A DNA stretch of 46,119 nucleotides from CAZAXU01 sp964489245 (lineage in GTDB: Bacteria; Bacteroidota; Bacteroidia; Flavobacteriales; Flavobacteriaceae). Positions 32,270 through 40,927 of the stretch are shown piece by piece. Within the stretch, counting starts at the first letter, position 1. Each line of letters starts with the position of its first letter. The notes below the pieces were generated by a model, which was given only the letters and a program-made list of their open reading frames with translations, had not been told where the DNA came from and did not search any database. The stretch is from the NCBI GenBank assembly GCA_964489245.1, contig CAZAXU010000013.1, positions 1 to 46,119 of the forward strand. Direction: 5' to 3'. The translations under genes were made by a program, and so were the position numbers.

Positions 32270-35032
32270 TTAGTGGGCTTCTAACCAGTTATCCCCGACA
32301 CCTATATCTACAATCAAAGGAATTTCCAGTTCAACGGCATGCTCCATTTCGTTTTTGATGAGTGCAGAGACTTGTTCCATTTCGTTTACGGGTACATCAA
32401 AAACAAGTTCATCATGAACTTGCAATAGCATTTTGGTTTGATATTTCTGCAGTTTTTGCTGAATTTGAATCATTGCTTTTTTGATGATATCTGCAGCACT
32501 TCCCTGAATCGGGGCATTCACCGCATTTCGCTCTGCTGCAGATCGAACGATGGCATTTTGAGAATTGATATTGTTCAAATAACGCCTTCTGCCAAAAATG
32601 GTTTCAACATAGCCGTGTGATCTGGCATAATCCACTTGATTTTTGATATAAGTTCTGAGTTGAGGATAATTTTCATAATAAGCATCTATTAATTTCTTAG
32701 CCTCGGAACGACTGAGATCGGTTTGTTGACTTAAGCCGTGCGCTGAAACGCCGTAAATAATACCAAAGTTAACCGTTTTTGCTTGAGAGCGTTGTTCACG
32801 GGTGACACTTTCTAGAGGAACCTTGAAGAGTCTGGCAGCCGTAGCCCGATGAATATCTTCATGATTTCTGAAAGATTGTAGCATATTAGGGTCTTTGCTT
32901 AAAGCGGCAATCAGTCTTAGTTCAATTTGAGAATAATCTGCAGCCAGAAGCTTATGATTTTTGTCGGAAGCAACAAAAGCACGTCTTACTTCACGTCCCA
33001 ACTTTGTTCGGATAGGAATGTTTTGCAGATTGGGGTCGGTAGAACTTAATCTGCCCGTGGCGGCAATAGCTTGATTGAAGTTGGTATGGATTCTCCCGCT
33101 TATCGGATTGATTTGTTTTGGCAAGGCATCCAGATAAGTGTTTTTAAGTTTGTTCAAGGAGCGCCATTCCAAAACTTTGCTTACAATAGGCTGTTTTTTC
33201 AATCCGGACAGTACTTCTTCAGAAGTAGAATATTGTCCTGTTTTTGTCTTTTTTGCTTGTGTGACAATTTTCATTTTTTCAAATAAAACAATACCGAGCT
33301 GTTTGGGAGAACCGATATTGAATTGTTCTTCGGATATTTCAAAAATATCTTTTTCCAGTTTCAAAATTTCATGTGTAAGTTTCTCAGATAATTTGTGTAA
33401 ACTGGCAGGGTCAAGTTTGATTCCTGTCAATTCCATTTCTCCCAAAACACGTAGCAAGGGAGCTTCAATGTTTTGATAAAGTTCAGTGGCTTTTGCACGT
33501 TCCATTTCTTCAACGAAGTATTTTTTTAGTGCAAGATTGATGTCTGTTCGTATTCCGGTAAATTCCAGCTTTTCACGCTCACTGATTTGTTTTTTAGGTA
33601 GAGAATGTAATTCAAGGTTCAAATAGTTCTCTGCCAATATACTCAGTTCATTTCTTGTGTCGGGATTGATGAGATAGTGCAAAATCATGTTGTCATACAA
33701 GCGTCCTTTTAATCGAATGTTATAGTATCTCAAGAGTTTATAAATCTGTTTGAGATCATAACCGATTTTATCGATTTGTTCGTGTTCAAAAAAATCTCGA
33801 AAAAATTTAAGCTTGGTTTCAAGTTCTTCTGTCATCGAGAGACAATAGGTTTTTCCTTGGCTAAATCCGAATATCAAACTATAATCTTTGTTTTCAATAT
33901 TGAAGTTTTCGGGATACAAGCTGATAGATACTCCTTTTTGATTGAGAAGCTTTTCCAAAAGGATCTTTCTTGATTCAGCTGTATTGATGAGTTGATTGAA
34001 GTGTTGAATACTGTTTTTCGGTTGTTTTTCTTCTATAATTTCATCAAAATCATCAAAAAGAGATCTTTGAATGTTTTGTTGTGTAGGTTTCTTGGGATTT
34101 TTTTGAGTGTTTTCGGAGAAATTCTTTGGCATAAAAAGTTTGCTGAACTGTTCAGTCATTCTTCGGAATTCTAATTCTTTAAAAATTTCACCGGTTTTTT
34201 CAAAATCAGGAGTATTCAGCTCAAATTCTTTGTCGTCAAATTGTATGGGTGCATGAATATTGATTGTTGCCAATTTTTTTGAGAGCAAGCCTAAGTCTTT
34301 ATTGGCTTCAACTTTTTCTTTCATTTTTCCCTTAAGCTTGTCGGTGTTTTCAAACAGATTTTCCATACTGCCGAATTCTTGTAGGAATTTTTTGGCGGTT
34401 TTTTCTCCTACACCCGGAAGTCCGGGAATATTGTCCACACTGTCTCCCATCATTCCCAGAAAATCTATAACCTGTTCAGGATGTTTTACGCCGAATTTTT
34501 CTCGCACTTTTTCAACATCCCATATTTCAATTCCTTTTCCCATTCGAGAAGGTTTATAGAGAAAAATATGATCGTCAACCAATTGAGCAAAATCCTTATC
34601 TGCCGTGACCATAAACACGTCATATTTATCTTTTTCTGCTTGTTTAGCCAAAGTCCCGATTAAGTCATCGGCTTCCCATCCTTCAACTTCTACAATGGGA
34701 ATATGCATGGCTTCCAAAATTTTTTTGATGTAGGGAACAGCAATAATAATCCCTTCAGGAGTTTCGTGCCGATTGGCTTTATAGGCTTCATACATCTCGG
34801 ATCTTTCTTTTGAGCCTCCTTTGTCAAAAGCAACAACCAAATGATCCGGATTTTCACGGCGGATTAAATCTAAAAGCGTATTGACAAAGCCAAATACGGC
34901 AGAAGTATCCATACCCTTGGAATTGATGCGTGGATTTTTAATAAAAGCATAGAAAGCTCTAAAAATCAAGGCATAAGCATCTAATAGAAATATGCGTTTT
35001 CGCTGAGAATTATTTTGATTTTGTTCGGTCAT
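32270..35032 (-). CDS. polA: DNA polymerase I, proofreading site apparently lost
   Basis: The 920-residue protein has the usual three regions. Residues 13-300 form a 5' nuclease (LLDAYALIFRAF, GDSVDNIPGLPGVGEKTAKKF). Residues 340-510 keep the 3'-5' exonuclease fold. Residues 520-920 form the polymerase with motif A (ADYSQIELR), motif B (AKTVNFGIIYG) and motif C (QVHDELVF, 871-878). In the exonuclease region, the place of motif I (E. coli FDTET) reads VSISLYPEN (368-376), and the motif II Asp position reads Ile430 by my hand alignment, so the metal-binding acids seem absent. Role: Okazaki-fragment processing and repair. It has its own -7 box at 35053-35060. Confidence 0.97.
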   Translation of the reverse strand: MTEQNQNNSQRKRIFLLDAYALIFRAFYAFIKNPRINSKGMDTSAVFGFVNTLLDLIRRENPDHLVVAFDKGGSKERSEMYEAYKANRHETPEGIIIAVPYIKKILEAMHIPIVEVEGWEADDLIGTLAKQAEKDKYDVFMVTADKDFAQLVDDHIFLYKPSRMGKGIEIWDVEKVREKFGVKHPEQVIDFLGMMGDSVDNIPGLPGVGEKTAKKFLQEFGSMENLFENTDKLKGKMKEKVEANKDLGLLSKKLATINIHAPIQFDDKEFELNTPDFEKTGEIFKELEFRRMTEQFSKLFMPKNFSENTQKNPKKPTQQNIQRSLFDDFDEIIEEKQPKNSIQHFNQLINTAESRKILLEKLLNQKGVSISLYPENFNIENKDYSLIFGFSQGKTYCLSMTEELETKLKFFRDFFEHEQIDKIGYDLKQIYKLLRYYNIRLKGRLYDNMILHYLINPDTRNELSILAENYLNLELHSLPKKQISEREKLEFTGIRTDINLALKKYFVEEMERAKATELYQNIEAPLLRVLGEMELTGIKLDPASLHKLSEKLTHEILKLEKDIFEISEEQFNIGSPKQLGIVLFEKMKIVTQAKKTKTGQYSTSEEVLSGLKKQPIVSKVLEWRSLNKLKNTYLDALPKQINPISGRIHTNFNQAIAATGRLSSTDPNLQNIPIRTKLGREVRRAFVASDKNHKLLAADYSQIELRLIAALSKDPNMLQSFRNHEDIHRATAARLFKVPLESVTREQRSQAKTVNFGIIYGVSAHGLSQQTDLSRSEAKKLIDAYYENYPQLRTYIKNQVDYARSHGYVETIFGRRRYLNNINSQNAIVRSAAERNAVNAPIQGSAADIIKKAMIQIQQKLQKYQTKMLLQVHDELVFDVPVNEMEQVSALIKNEMEHAVELEIPLIVDIGVGDNWLEAH

Positions 35033-35052
35033 GAGTTTGATGGTTAATATTC

Positions 35053-35060
35053 CAAAGATA
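35053..35060 (-). promoter_or_regulatory. Promoter -7 box for polA
   Basis: The minus strand reads TATCTTTG, a perfect match, 20 nt upstream of the ATG at 35032 and just downstream of the hairpin at 35072-35105. Confidence 0.65.
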
Positions 35061-35071
35061 CCAAAATTATT

Positions 35072-35105
35072 TCAGCCCGAAGCTTTGACTAAAGCTTCAG
35101 GCTGA
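35072..35105. terminator. Terminator hairpin after the T9SS operon
   Basis: TCAGCC-c-GAAGCTTT and AAAGCTTC-a-GGCTGA form a 14-bp stem with one internal mismatch around the loop GACT. It lies between the stop of the propeller gene (35133) and the polA promoter, so it should insulate polA. Confidence 0.7.
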
Positions 35106-35132
35106 TGAAATATTTTTTATGGTTCACTAAGA

Positions 35133-37625
35133 CTATTTAACAATAAATTCCTTGATGCCTTGATTTGTTTCTCCTCGAAGTTTTATCCAGTAAATTCCTT
35201 TCGTCAGTCCTTGAACATTTATGCGTTCACCGGATTTGATATCTTTTTTAACAAGTATATTTTGTCCGTTTATATTGAAAATATTGATATCAAATTTACG
35301 AGATGCCGGCTCTGTTTTAAAATAGATATAATCGGTTGCCGGATTAGGATATAAATCAAAGTGAATCTGGTCATTTTTCTTTATCGATAAAAGATTGTTT
35401 AAATCATAACTATAGATAGAACGCCCGTATGTTCCGGCATAGATTGTATGCGTTGGAGCATGAATTTTAATGTCGCTTATAATAACGGTAGGAAGATTGT
35501 TTCCTAGTAAATCCCAATTTTGCCCGTCGTTTGTGCTATACCAGACACCGACATCTGTGGCAACAAATATTTTTCCGTCATAGAGTTCAATATCATTCAC
35601 CGGATTGTTGGGTAGATTTCCTGAAATATTAATCCAATTTTGCCCGCCGTTTGTCGTTTTGAAAATATGTGCGGCATAGTCTAGCCTATTGTATCCGGAT
35701 AGACAAACGTAGGCAGTATTGTCCTCTGTTGGAGAAATGGCGATTTGTGTTACGTAGCGTACAGGTAGTCCGGCTGAAATATCGGTCCAATTTTGTCCGC
35801 CGTTAAAAGTAACCGAGATTTTTCCGTCATCGCTTCCGGTATATATAGTGTTTAAATTGGAATAAGACGCTGCAATTGCCGTAAGCGTGCCATAAGAAGT
35901 CCCTCCGTTAGGATTTCCTCCGTTTGTCAAATCACCACTGATTGCCGTCCAATATTCTGCATGTGTCGATTTGTATAGCTTTTGGCTGCCGTAGTATAAT
36001 CTGTTGGAATCAAAAGGTGAAATAACAACGGGAGTATTCCAGTTTTTTCGATCATTTTGCGATATTCCATGAGTTCCGGAATAGATGTGCATCCAATCAT
36101 TCCAGCCGTTATCAGAATAGAATAATCTACCTCTTTGAGATTCGGCATAAATATAGTTTGGATTATTTTTGTCTATATTGACATGAAAACCATCTCCGCC
36201 AAGAATACTAATCCAATTTTGCCCGATATTTTTCCTGCGGATAGTATTGTTGTCCTGTGTTCCTCCGAGCAAGTCATCGGGGTTTTGATAATTGATTTCG
36301 ATGTTATAGAATTGCGTGATAGGTAGTTTTTCATTATGTGTCCAACTTGTTCCGCCATTATTTGAAATATATAGCCCGCCGTCATTTCCAAGCACAATCA
36401 TATTTGAATTTGTTACGGAGAAGTCAATTGCGTGTGTGTCAGCATGAATATCCTGAATTTCAGTCCAATTTGTTCCCTTATTGTTTGACACATAGGTTTT
36501 CATTCCCAACAGATATACTTTCGAGTTATGGGGACTAACTTTTATACTGCCAAAATACCATCCGAATCGGTTGTAAACATCACTGATGTCATCTTGCGGA
36601 GCCGGTATCCAAGAGTCGCCGTTATTCGTTGATTTATAAAAACCACTATAAACATTTGTAACGTGATTGGTTGTATAGGATGCATACACGATTGCCGGAT
36701 TATTGGGGTCTATAGCCAATCCGATCCTTCCCGTTTCGGCATTGCTTGCCGGCAAACCGTTTGACAGTTTAGCCCATGTATTTCCCCCATCCGCAGATTT
36801 GTATACTCCGGAATTCGGTCCGGCATAATTTCTTCCCCAAGGGTGTCTGATTCTATCCCACATGGCGGCAAAAATAATATTTGAATTTTGTGGATTGATT
36901 ATAATATCAATACAAGCCGTAGAATCACTTACGTAAAATACTTTTTGCCAAGAATTTCCTCCGTCTAAACTTCTATAGACACCGCGTTCCGTATTTTTTC
37001 CATAGATTTTTCCCGCTGCTGCTGCAAAAAGTCTGTCGGGATTATTTGGGTCAACGGCTATTTTTCCGATGTGCTCCGTCTCTTCTAATCCCTTATGCAT
37101 CCAAGTATTGCCTCCGTCGTCAGATCTATATATTCCATCTCCGAAAAAAGCACCGGAATCGTAACTGGCATTTGCCTCTCCGGTTCCCACATAGATTCGT
37201 TGGGAGTTTGACGGAGCATAAGAAATGGCGCCGATAGAAATTCTGGGGTTATTATCAAAAACGGGCATCCATGTCTGTCCTTTGTCCGTGGTTTTGAAAA
37301 CACCTCCTGATGCGGCACCGATTAAAATTTCATTTTCGTTGGTAGGAGAAATGGCAACAGATGTGATTCTTCCTCCCGTATTTTTTGGACCTACAAGTTG
37401 CCAATTTCCCGTCGAATTTTTAAATTGTTTTTGAAGTTGTGTATAAGCAGAAGCTTTTCTAATCGCTTTTTGATCAATTTTTCCGTTGGGGAAAGCACGC
37501 TGCAAGAACATCCACTCAGACGGGTATTCGCGTTGATTTAATACCGGTTTTTCATTCTTTTGACTGCAAGCGGAGAGCGCTAAAACAGAAAAGAAGAAAA
37601 TAAGTAATCGGTTATTTCTTGTCAT
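35133..37625 (-). CDS. BNR/sortilin-like beta-propeller protein with lipobox and T9SS sorting domain
   Basis: The 830-residue secreted protein has many BNR-type blades (DGGNTWMHKG, SLDGGNSWQKV, SADGGNTWAKL, STNNGDSWIPA, NNGGTSWTHN, TTNGGQNWINI, STNDGQNWDLL), as in VPS10/sortilin-like or GH74-like proteins; no catalytic residues were assigned. The C-terminal 85 residues (FDLYPNPATDYIYF ... INIFNINGQ ... GLTKGIYWIKL) are a type A T9SS sorting domain. Unusually, the N-terminus ends in a lipobox (LALSAC, Cys20). It is co-transcribed with the DUF1028 gene, sharing an ATGA overlap. Adhesion, binding or glycan processing are possible roles. Confidence 0.88.
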   Translation of the reverse strand: MTRNNRLLIFFFSVLALSACSQKNEKPVLNQREYPSEWMFLQRAFPNGKIDQKAIRKASAYTQLQKQFKNSTGNWQLVGPKNTGGRITSVAISPTNENEILIGAASGGVFKTTDKGQTWMPVFDNNPRISIGAISYAPSNSQRIYVGTGEANASYDSGAFFGDGIYRSDDGGNTWMHKGLEETEHIGKIAVDPNNPDRLFAAAAGKIYGKNTERGVYRSLDGGNSWQKVFYVSDSTACIDIIINPQNSNIIFAAMWDRIRHPWGRNYAGPNSGVYKSADGGNTWAKLSNGLPASNAETGRIGLAIDPNNPAIVYASYTTNHVTNVYSGFYKSTNNGDSWIPAPQDDISDVYNRFGWYFGSIKVSPHNSKVYLLGMKTYVSNNKGTNWTEIQDIHADTHAIDFSVTNSNMIVLGNDGGLYISNNGGTSWTHNEKLPITQFYNIEINYQNPDDLLGGTQDNNTIRRKNIGQNWISILGGDGFHVNIDKNNPNYIYAESQRGRLFYSDNGWNDWMHIYSGTHGISQNDRKNWNTPVVISPFDSNRLYYGSQKLYKSTHAEYWTAISGDLTNGGNPNGGTSYGTLTAIAASYSNLNTIYTGSDDGKISVTFNGGQNWTDISAGLPVRYVTQIAISPTEDNTAYVCLSGYNRLDYAAHIFKTTNGGQNWINISGNLPNNPVNDIELYDGKIFVATDVGVWYSTNDGQNWDLLGNNLPTVIISDIKIHAPTHTIYAGTYGRSIYSYDLNNLLSIKKNDQIHFDLYPNPATDYIYFKTEPASRKFDINIFNINGQNILVKKDIKSGERINVQGLTKGIYWIKLRGETNQGIKEFIVK

Positions 37626-38614
37626 TTGACTATTATTTTTTTTACGGCAATTTTTTTATCATAACTGAAAATATTTATCAGATACATGCCTTTTTCATAT
37701 CCTGCAACATCAAAGACCAAACTGTTTTTTGGAAAAGAAACATGCTGTTTGGTGATAAGTTTTCCTGAAATATCCACAATTTCATAGGAGGTAATATTTT
37801 GTTTGGGGCTTCGAACCGTAAAAACATCTTTTACGGGATTGGGATAGAGAACAATATCATTTTCAGGCAATTTATTTTCCGATATGCCCAAATAATCGTT
37901 GTAGGCATTTTGGAGCGCATCGATGGGCTCGAAAATGGTAGATGTAATCCACACGTTCAAATCTAAAGATAAATGTCCGTATGAGCTGTCCGTGTCGTTT
38001 GGAGAAGCAACTCTCAGAAAAGCAGATGCAGAACTGATTCCATAGCTTTGGCATCTTGAATCAGCGCCTACTCTTTTTGCACCCTGCAATGCTGCCATGA
38101 GCTTGTCTGCCAGCGTTCCTGTTGCGTTGAGAAAAGCGGTTTCCATGTCGTTGACCACATCTTGAGAGATTAAGATATTTCCTGCAATGGCATAATTTGC
38201 TCCGGTTTTGTGGATATGTTGGTCATAGCAATTAGAGCCGGTGTATGCGGCGCTTCTAGGAGTTCCATTGTTCAAGTCTACGGCTAAATATTGACGGATG
38301 GAAGGGTTGTTTCCGGCATCATGCGCAACCAGCCAATTCATAATTTCTTGAGGAGAATCTCCGGCAACCATTCTTGCTCTGGCATTTGTCTGGTTGGAGG
38401 AACTCCAGTATGATTGTGTGTGAATGGCACCAACACCAAGAACAATATCGCTAATAATTTGAGCACCGTCTTCTCTGGAGATGCAAGTGGCTCCGGCACT
38501 GCCAATTTCTCCCGTAGCAGGATCTACAGCTACAATGGAAAAGGTGTGTTGCGCAAAGACGGAAAAATTCAAGCTAAAAAGCAATATGAATAAAAGAAAG
38601 TATTTTTGTTTCAT
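37622..38614 (-). CDS. Secreted DUF1028 protein with T9SS sorting domain
   Basis: The 330-residue protein has a signal peptide (YFLLFILLFSLNFSVFAQ), then HTFSIVAVDPATGEIGSAGA, the start motif of DUF1028 proteins (Ntn-hydrolase-like fold, activity unknown). The domain continues with ARARMVAGDSPQEIMNWL, YAIAGNILIS and GADSRCQSYG. A T9SS sorting domain follows at about 255-330 (IVLYPNPVKDVFTV ... GYEKGMYLINIFS). It is presumably released or anchored at the cell surface. It is the first gene of a two-gene operon with the BNR protein. The upstream 395-bp gap holds the second copy of the hairpin repeat. Confidence 0.88.
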   Translation of the reverse strand: MKQKYFLLFILLFSLNFSVFAQHTFSIVAVDPATGEIGSAGATCISREDGAQIISDIVLGVGAIHTQSYWSSSNQTNARARMVAGDSPQEIMNWLVAHDAGNNPSIRQYLAVDLNNGTPRSAAYTGSNCYDQHIHKTGANYAIAGNILISQDVVNDMETAFLNATGTLADKLMAALQGAKRVGADSRCQSYGISSASAFLRVASPNDTDSSYGHLSLDLNVWITSTIFEPIDALQNAYNDYLGISENKLPENDIVLYPNPVKDVFTVRSPKQNITSYEIVDISGKLITKQHVSFPKNSLVFDVAGYEKGMYLINIFSYDKKIAVKKIIVK

Positions 38615-38672
38615 GGGTTTGTATTTTTTTTATTTTATTGTAAATTAATTTATTATGTTTCATTATGCATCG

Positions 38673-38710
38673 TGTTTTGTCATGATTTTTACAAAAAATC
38701 ACGCCAAAAC
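38673..38710 (-). repeat. Repeat copy 2: hairpin element upstream of the DUF1028 gene
   Basis: Read on the minus strand this is the same element as 31640-31678 (38 of 39 aligned positions present, one substitution). Its orientation relative to the downstream gene is also the same. The similarity extends a little on both sides: AAGAC before it, and a shared ACATAATAAATT box after it, which in this copy is displaced by about 15 extra bases. Confidence 0.75.
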
Positions 38711-38909
38711 AATAGTGTCTTCTTTTCTCCTTTTTCCTCACATATGCCGAATTATGGTTTAAGAAGTTTTTTTTGCCACGAATGCACGAACTTTCAAAAG
38801 CAAGATTTGCTTCTAAAATCTGCAATCATTTCGCCCATCAACTTTATACCTTTTACTTTAAACTCATGACCATTGGTCACCCGTCATCCGGCTTTTTGTA
38901 TTTTTATTA

Positions 38910-38917
38910 CAAATGTA
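38910..38917 (-). promoter_or_regulatory. Possible distant -7 box for the DUF1028-BNR operon
   Basis: The minus strand reads TACATTTG, a perfect TAnnTTTG match, about 296 nt upstream of the ATG at 38614. No clear -33 partner is seen. Confidence 0.4.
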
Positions 38918-39009
38918 TGAATAGCATATAAAAAAATTGTTAACGAGTTGTTAAACCTGTGTGTTAAAGTTTGAAACAAGAGGCGTATGGATTATATTAG
39001 AGACAAATT

Positions 39010-39537
39010 CTATAAATGTAAAAGACTATCAATTTTGCGTTTCAGCTCGTCTCCCCATAAATTTTTTCCGATGATTTTTCCTTTTTTATCGATTAAAAAC
39101 ATACTTGGAAGTTTTTTGATCTGATACAGCTTAAGAATTTTTTTGTTTTTATCTATGATTTGTTGCCAGGGAACAGAATCTTGTTTGATGGCTTTCAGCC
39201 AAAAATGTTCGTGACGATCAGATGAAATACCAATGATATTGAGTCCGTTAGCGTGAAATTGTTCGTATAGTTTTTTATAAAAAGGATTGGCGGATTCTCT
39301 GCAGGGACGACACCAAGAAGCCCAAAAATCTATAATAGTAGCTTTGCCCATGGCTTTTTCAAGAGATAGTTGCTTATTGTCTGGTGTTGTGCCGCTGAAA
39401 TTGATAGCATAAAATCCCGTTTGAGGTTTTTCCATATTTTTCAGATGAGGCTGAATTGTATATTTACTGCTGTGTTGACAGGATGCAATGAGCAGGAAGA
39501 AGGATAATACGGGGGCTGAATGCTTAAACCATTTCAA
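39010..39537 (-). CDS. TlpA/ResA-like thioredoxin-fold lipoprotein
   Basis: The 175-residue protein has a lipoprotein signal (SFFLLIASC, Cys20) and a thioredoxin-like domain with the active-site motif WASWCRPC (Cys76 and Cys79), GLNIIGISSD, and the cis-Pro segment KKLPSMFLIDKKGKII. It is expected to be membrane-anchored in the periplasm, reducing disulfides or cytochrome maturation intermediates. No ATG precedes the signal peptide in frame. TTG at 39537 (or 39543) is the only start, inside the 3' end of the upstream PfkB gene, so translation is probably coupled. Confidence 0.88.
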   Translation of the reverse strand: MKWFKHSAPVLSFFLLIASCQHSSKYTIQPHLKNMEKPQTGFYAINFSGTTPDNKQLSLEKAMGKATIIDFWASWCRPCRESANPFYKKLYEQFHANGLNIIGISSDRHEHFWLKAIKQDSVPWQQIIDKNKKILKLYQIKKLPSMFLIDKKGKIIGKNLWGDELKRKIDSLLHL

Positions 39538-40450
39538 TATCAAAATGAGTTAAATTTTTAAATTGTTGCAATCGGTTTCTGATTTCCTCATGCTGAAGCG
39601 ATTCAAGTCGTTTCGTACCGAATTTTTCAACCGTAAAAGATGCCAGGTTTGAACCGCAAATCACGGCATTTTTCATGCTCTCAAAAGAAATGCTTTTATT
39701 TTTTGCCAATTTTCCCATGAACCCGCCGGCAAAGGCATCTCCGGCGCCTGTCGGGTCAAACACTTCCTCAAGAGGAAGTGCGGGGGCAAAGAAAATATTT
39801 TTTTGATGAAATAGAAGTGCGCCGTGTTCTCCTTTTTTAATGATAACATATTTTGGTCCCATTTCTTGGATTTTTTTGGCAGCGGAAACCAATGAATATT
39901 CTTTGGTTAATTGGCGGGCTTCTTCGTCATTTACAATCAGAATATCTATGAGTTGAAGCACGTTGAGTAATTCTTCCCAAGCGGTATCCATCCAAAAGTT
40001 CATGGTGTCTAAAGCAATAAGTTTAGGTTTTTGTGTCATTTGTTCAATCACAGACTTTTGAATATTAGGATGCAGATTGCCAAGCATTAGAAAATCAGCA
40101 TCTGAAAATTGTTTTGGCACAATGGGATTGAAATCTTCTAAAACATTGATCTCAGTGATCAGTGTGTCTCTTTTATTCAAGTCGTTGTGATATTTTCCTT
40201 TCCAATAGAAAGTTTTTTGGTTTTTGACGATTTTAATACCATCAATATTGATATTTCTGTTTCGAAAAAGTTGCAGATAGGTATTTGGAAAATCGTTTCC
40301 TACAACGGAGACTATTCCGATTTCGGTGCCGGATAATGCGGCGGACATCGAAATGTATGAAGCAGAACCACCCAAAATTTTTCCGGTTTTTCCAAAAGGT
40401 GTGATGATTTCATCAAAGGCAACCGTGCCGACTACAAGAATTTTTGACAT
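39524..40450 (-). CDS. PfkB-family sugar/nucleoside kinase
   Basis: The 308-residue cytoplasmic kinase of the ribokinase family starts ILVVGTVAFDEIITPFGKTG and has the substrate-site GGSASYISMSAALSG. It carries NDEEARQLT and the C-terminal signature DPTGAGDAFAGGF, where the Asp is the catalytic base. The substrate cannot be named; ribokinase, adenosine kinase-like or fructokinase activity are all possible. Its end overlaps the thioredoxin-like gene by 14 nt or more. A TATCTTTA box (40474-40481) may be its promoter. Confidence 0.9.
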   Translation of the reverse strand: MSKILVVGTVAFDEIITPFGKTGKILGGSASYISMSAALSGTEIGIVSVVGNDFPNTYLQLFRNRNINIDGIKIVKNQKTFYWKGKYHNDLNKRDTLITEINVLEDFNPIVPKQFSDADFLMLGNLHPNIQKSVIEQMTQKPKLIALDTMNFWMDTAWEELLNVLQLIDILIVNDEEARQLTKEYSLVSAAKKIQEMGPKYVIIKKGEHGALLFHQKNIFFAPALPLEEVFDPTGAGDAFAGGFMGKLAKNKSISFESMKNAVICGSNLASFTVEKFGTKRLESLQHEEIRNRLQQFKNLTHFDIEMV

Positions 40451-40473
40451 GATAGAATAGTTTTATACGACTA

Positions 40474-40481
40474 TAAAGATA
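40474..40481 (-). promoter_or_regulatory. Possible -7 box for the PfkB-TlpA pair
   Basis: The minus strand reads TATCTTTA, 7 of 8 matches to TAnnTTTG, 23 nt upstream of the ATG at 40450. Confidence 0.4.
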
Positions 40482-40489
40482 GTGATTAA

Positions 40490-40927
40490 TTAATTATTTT
40501 TTCCGGTACTTCCAAAACCTCCGCTTCCTCTGCCTGTGTCATCAAGATGCTCTGTTTGATGCCATTCTATTTTTTCATATTTGTTAATGATCATTTGAGC
40601 AATACGATCTCCATCTTTGATCTCAAAATCATCTTGAGAAAAATTAATCATAATAATGCCTATTTCTCCACGATAGTCAGCGTCGATGGTTCCGGGGGTG
40701 TTTGCAAGGCTGATTCCATGTTTGATTGCTAATCCGCTGCGGGGTCTGATCTGAGCTTCATAGCCGTCAGGAAGTGCAATATATAAACCTGTTGGAACAA
40801 TTGTTCTTTCCATAGGTTTGAGTATAATCGGGTTATCCAGATTGGCATATAAATCCATTCCGGCAGATTGTGCCGTAGCATATTTTGGCAATTGATGTTT
40901 TGATTTGTTGATGATTTGTATTTTCAT
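40490..40927 (-). CDS. dut: dUTP diphosphatase
   Basis: The 145-residue trimeric dUTPase removes dUTP and yields dUMP for thymidylate synthesis. The conserved motifs are present in order: AGMDLYAN (motif 1), RPRSGLAIKHGI (2), GTIDADYRGEIG (3), DGDRIAQMI (4) and RGSGGFGSTG (5, C-terminal arm). It overlaps the end of alr by 4 nt (ATGA). The run tdk-alr-dut places two thymidine-nucleotide genes together. Confidence 0.98.
   Translation of the reverse strand: MKIQIINKSKHQLPKYATAQSAGMDLYANLDNPIILKPMERTIVPTGLYIALPDGYEAQIRPRSGLAIKHGISLANTPGTIDADYRGEIGIIMINFSQDDFEIKDGDRIAQMIINKYEKIEWHQTEHLDDTGRGSGGFGSTGKNN

Larger units (their letters stand above)
38615..39009. other. 395-bp gene-free region upstream of the DUF1028 gene
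   Basis: No coding frame is credible here. The gap contains repeat copy 2 (38673-38710), a fragment CCACGAATGCACGAA (38776-38790), a small hairpin AAGCAA-gat-TTGCTT (38798-38812), a palindrome TGACCA-t-TGGTCA near 38867-38879 and a perfect minus-strand -7 box at 38910-38917. No tRNA or mobile-element gene is visible. Confidence 0.55.

Noticed and set aside
38776..38790. CCACGAATGCACGAA fragment as a known dispersed repeat
   Set aside because: It looks familiar from Bacteroidota intergenic DNA, but there is only one copy here and no way to confirm.
38969..38982. 14-mer GTTTGAAACAAGAG also found at 42746-42759
   Set aside because: Too short and A-rich for a 46-kb window; no shared context or symmetry.
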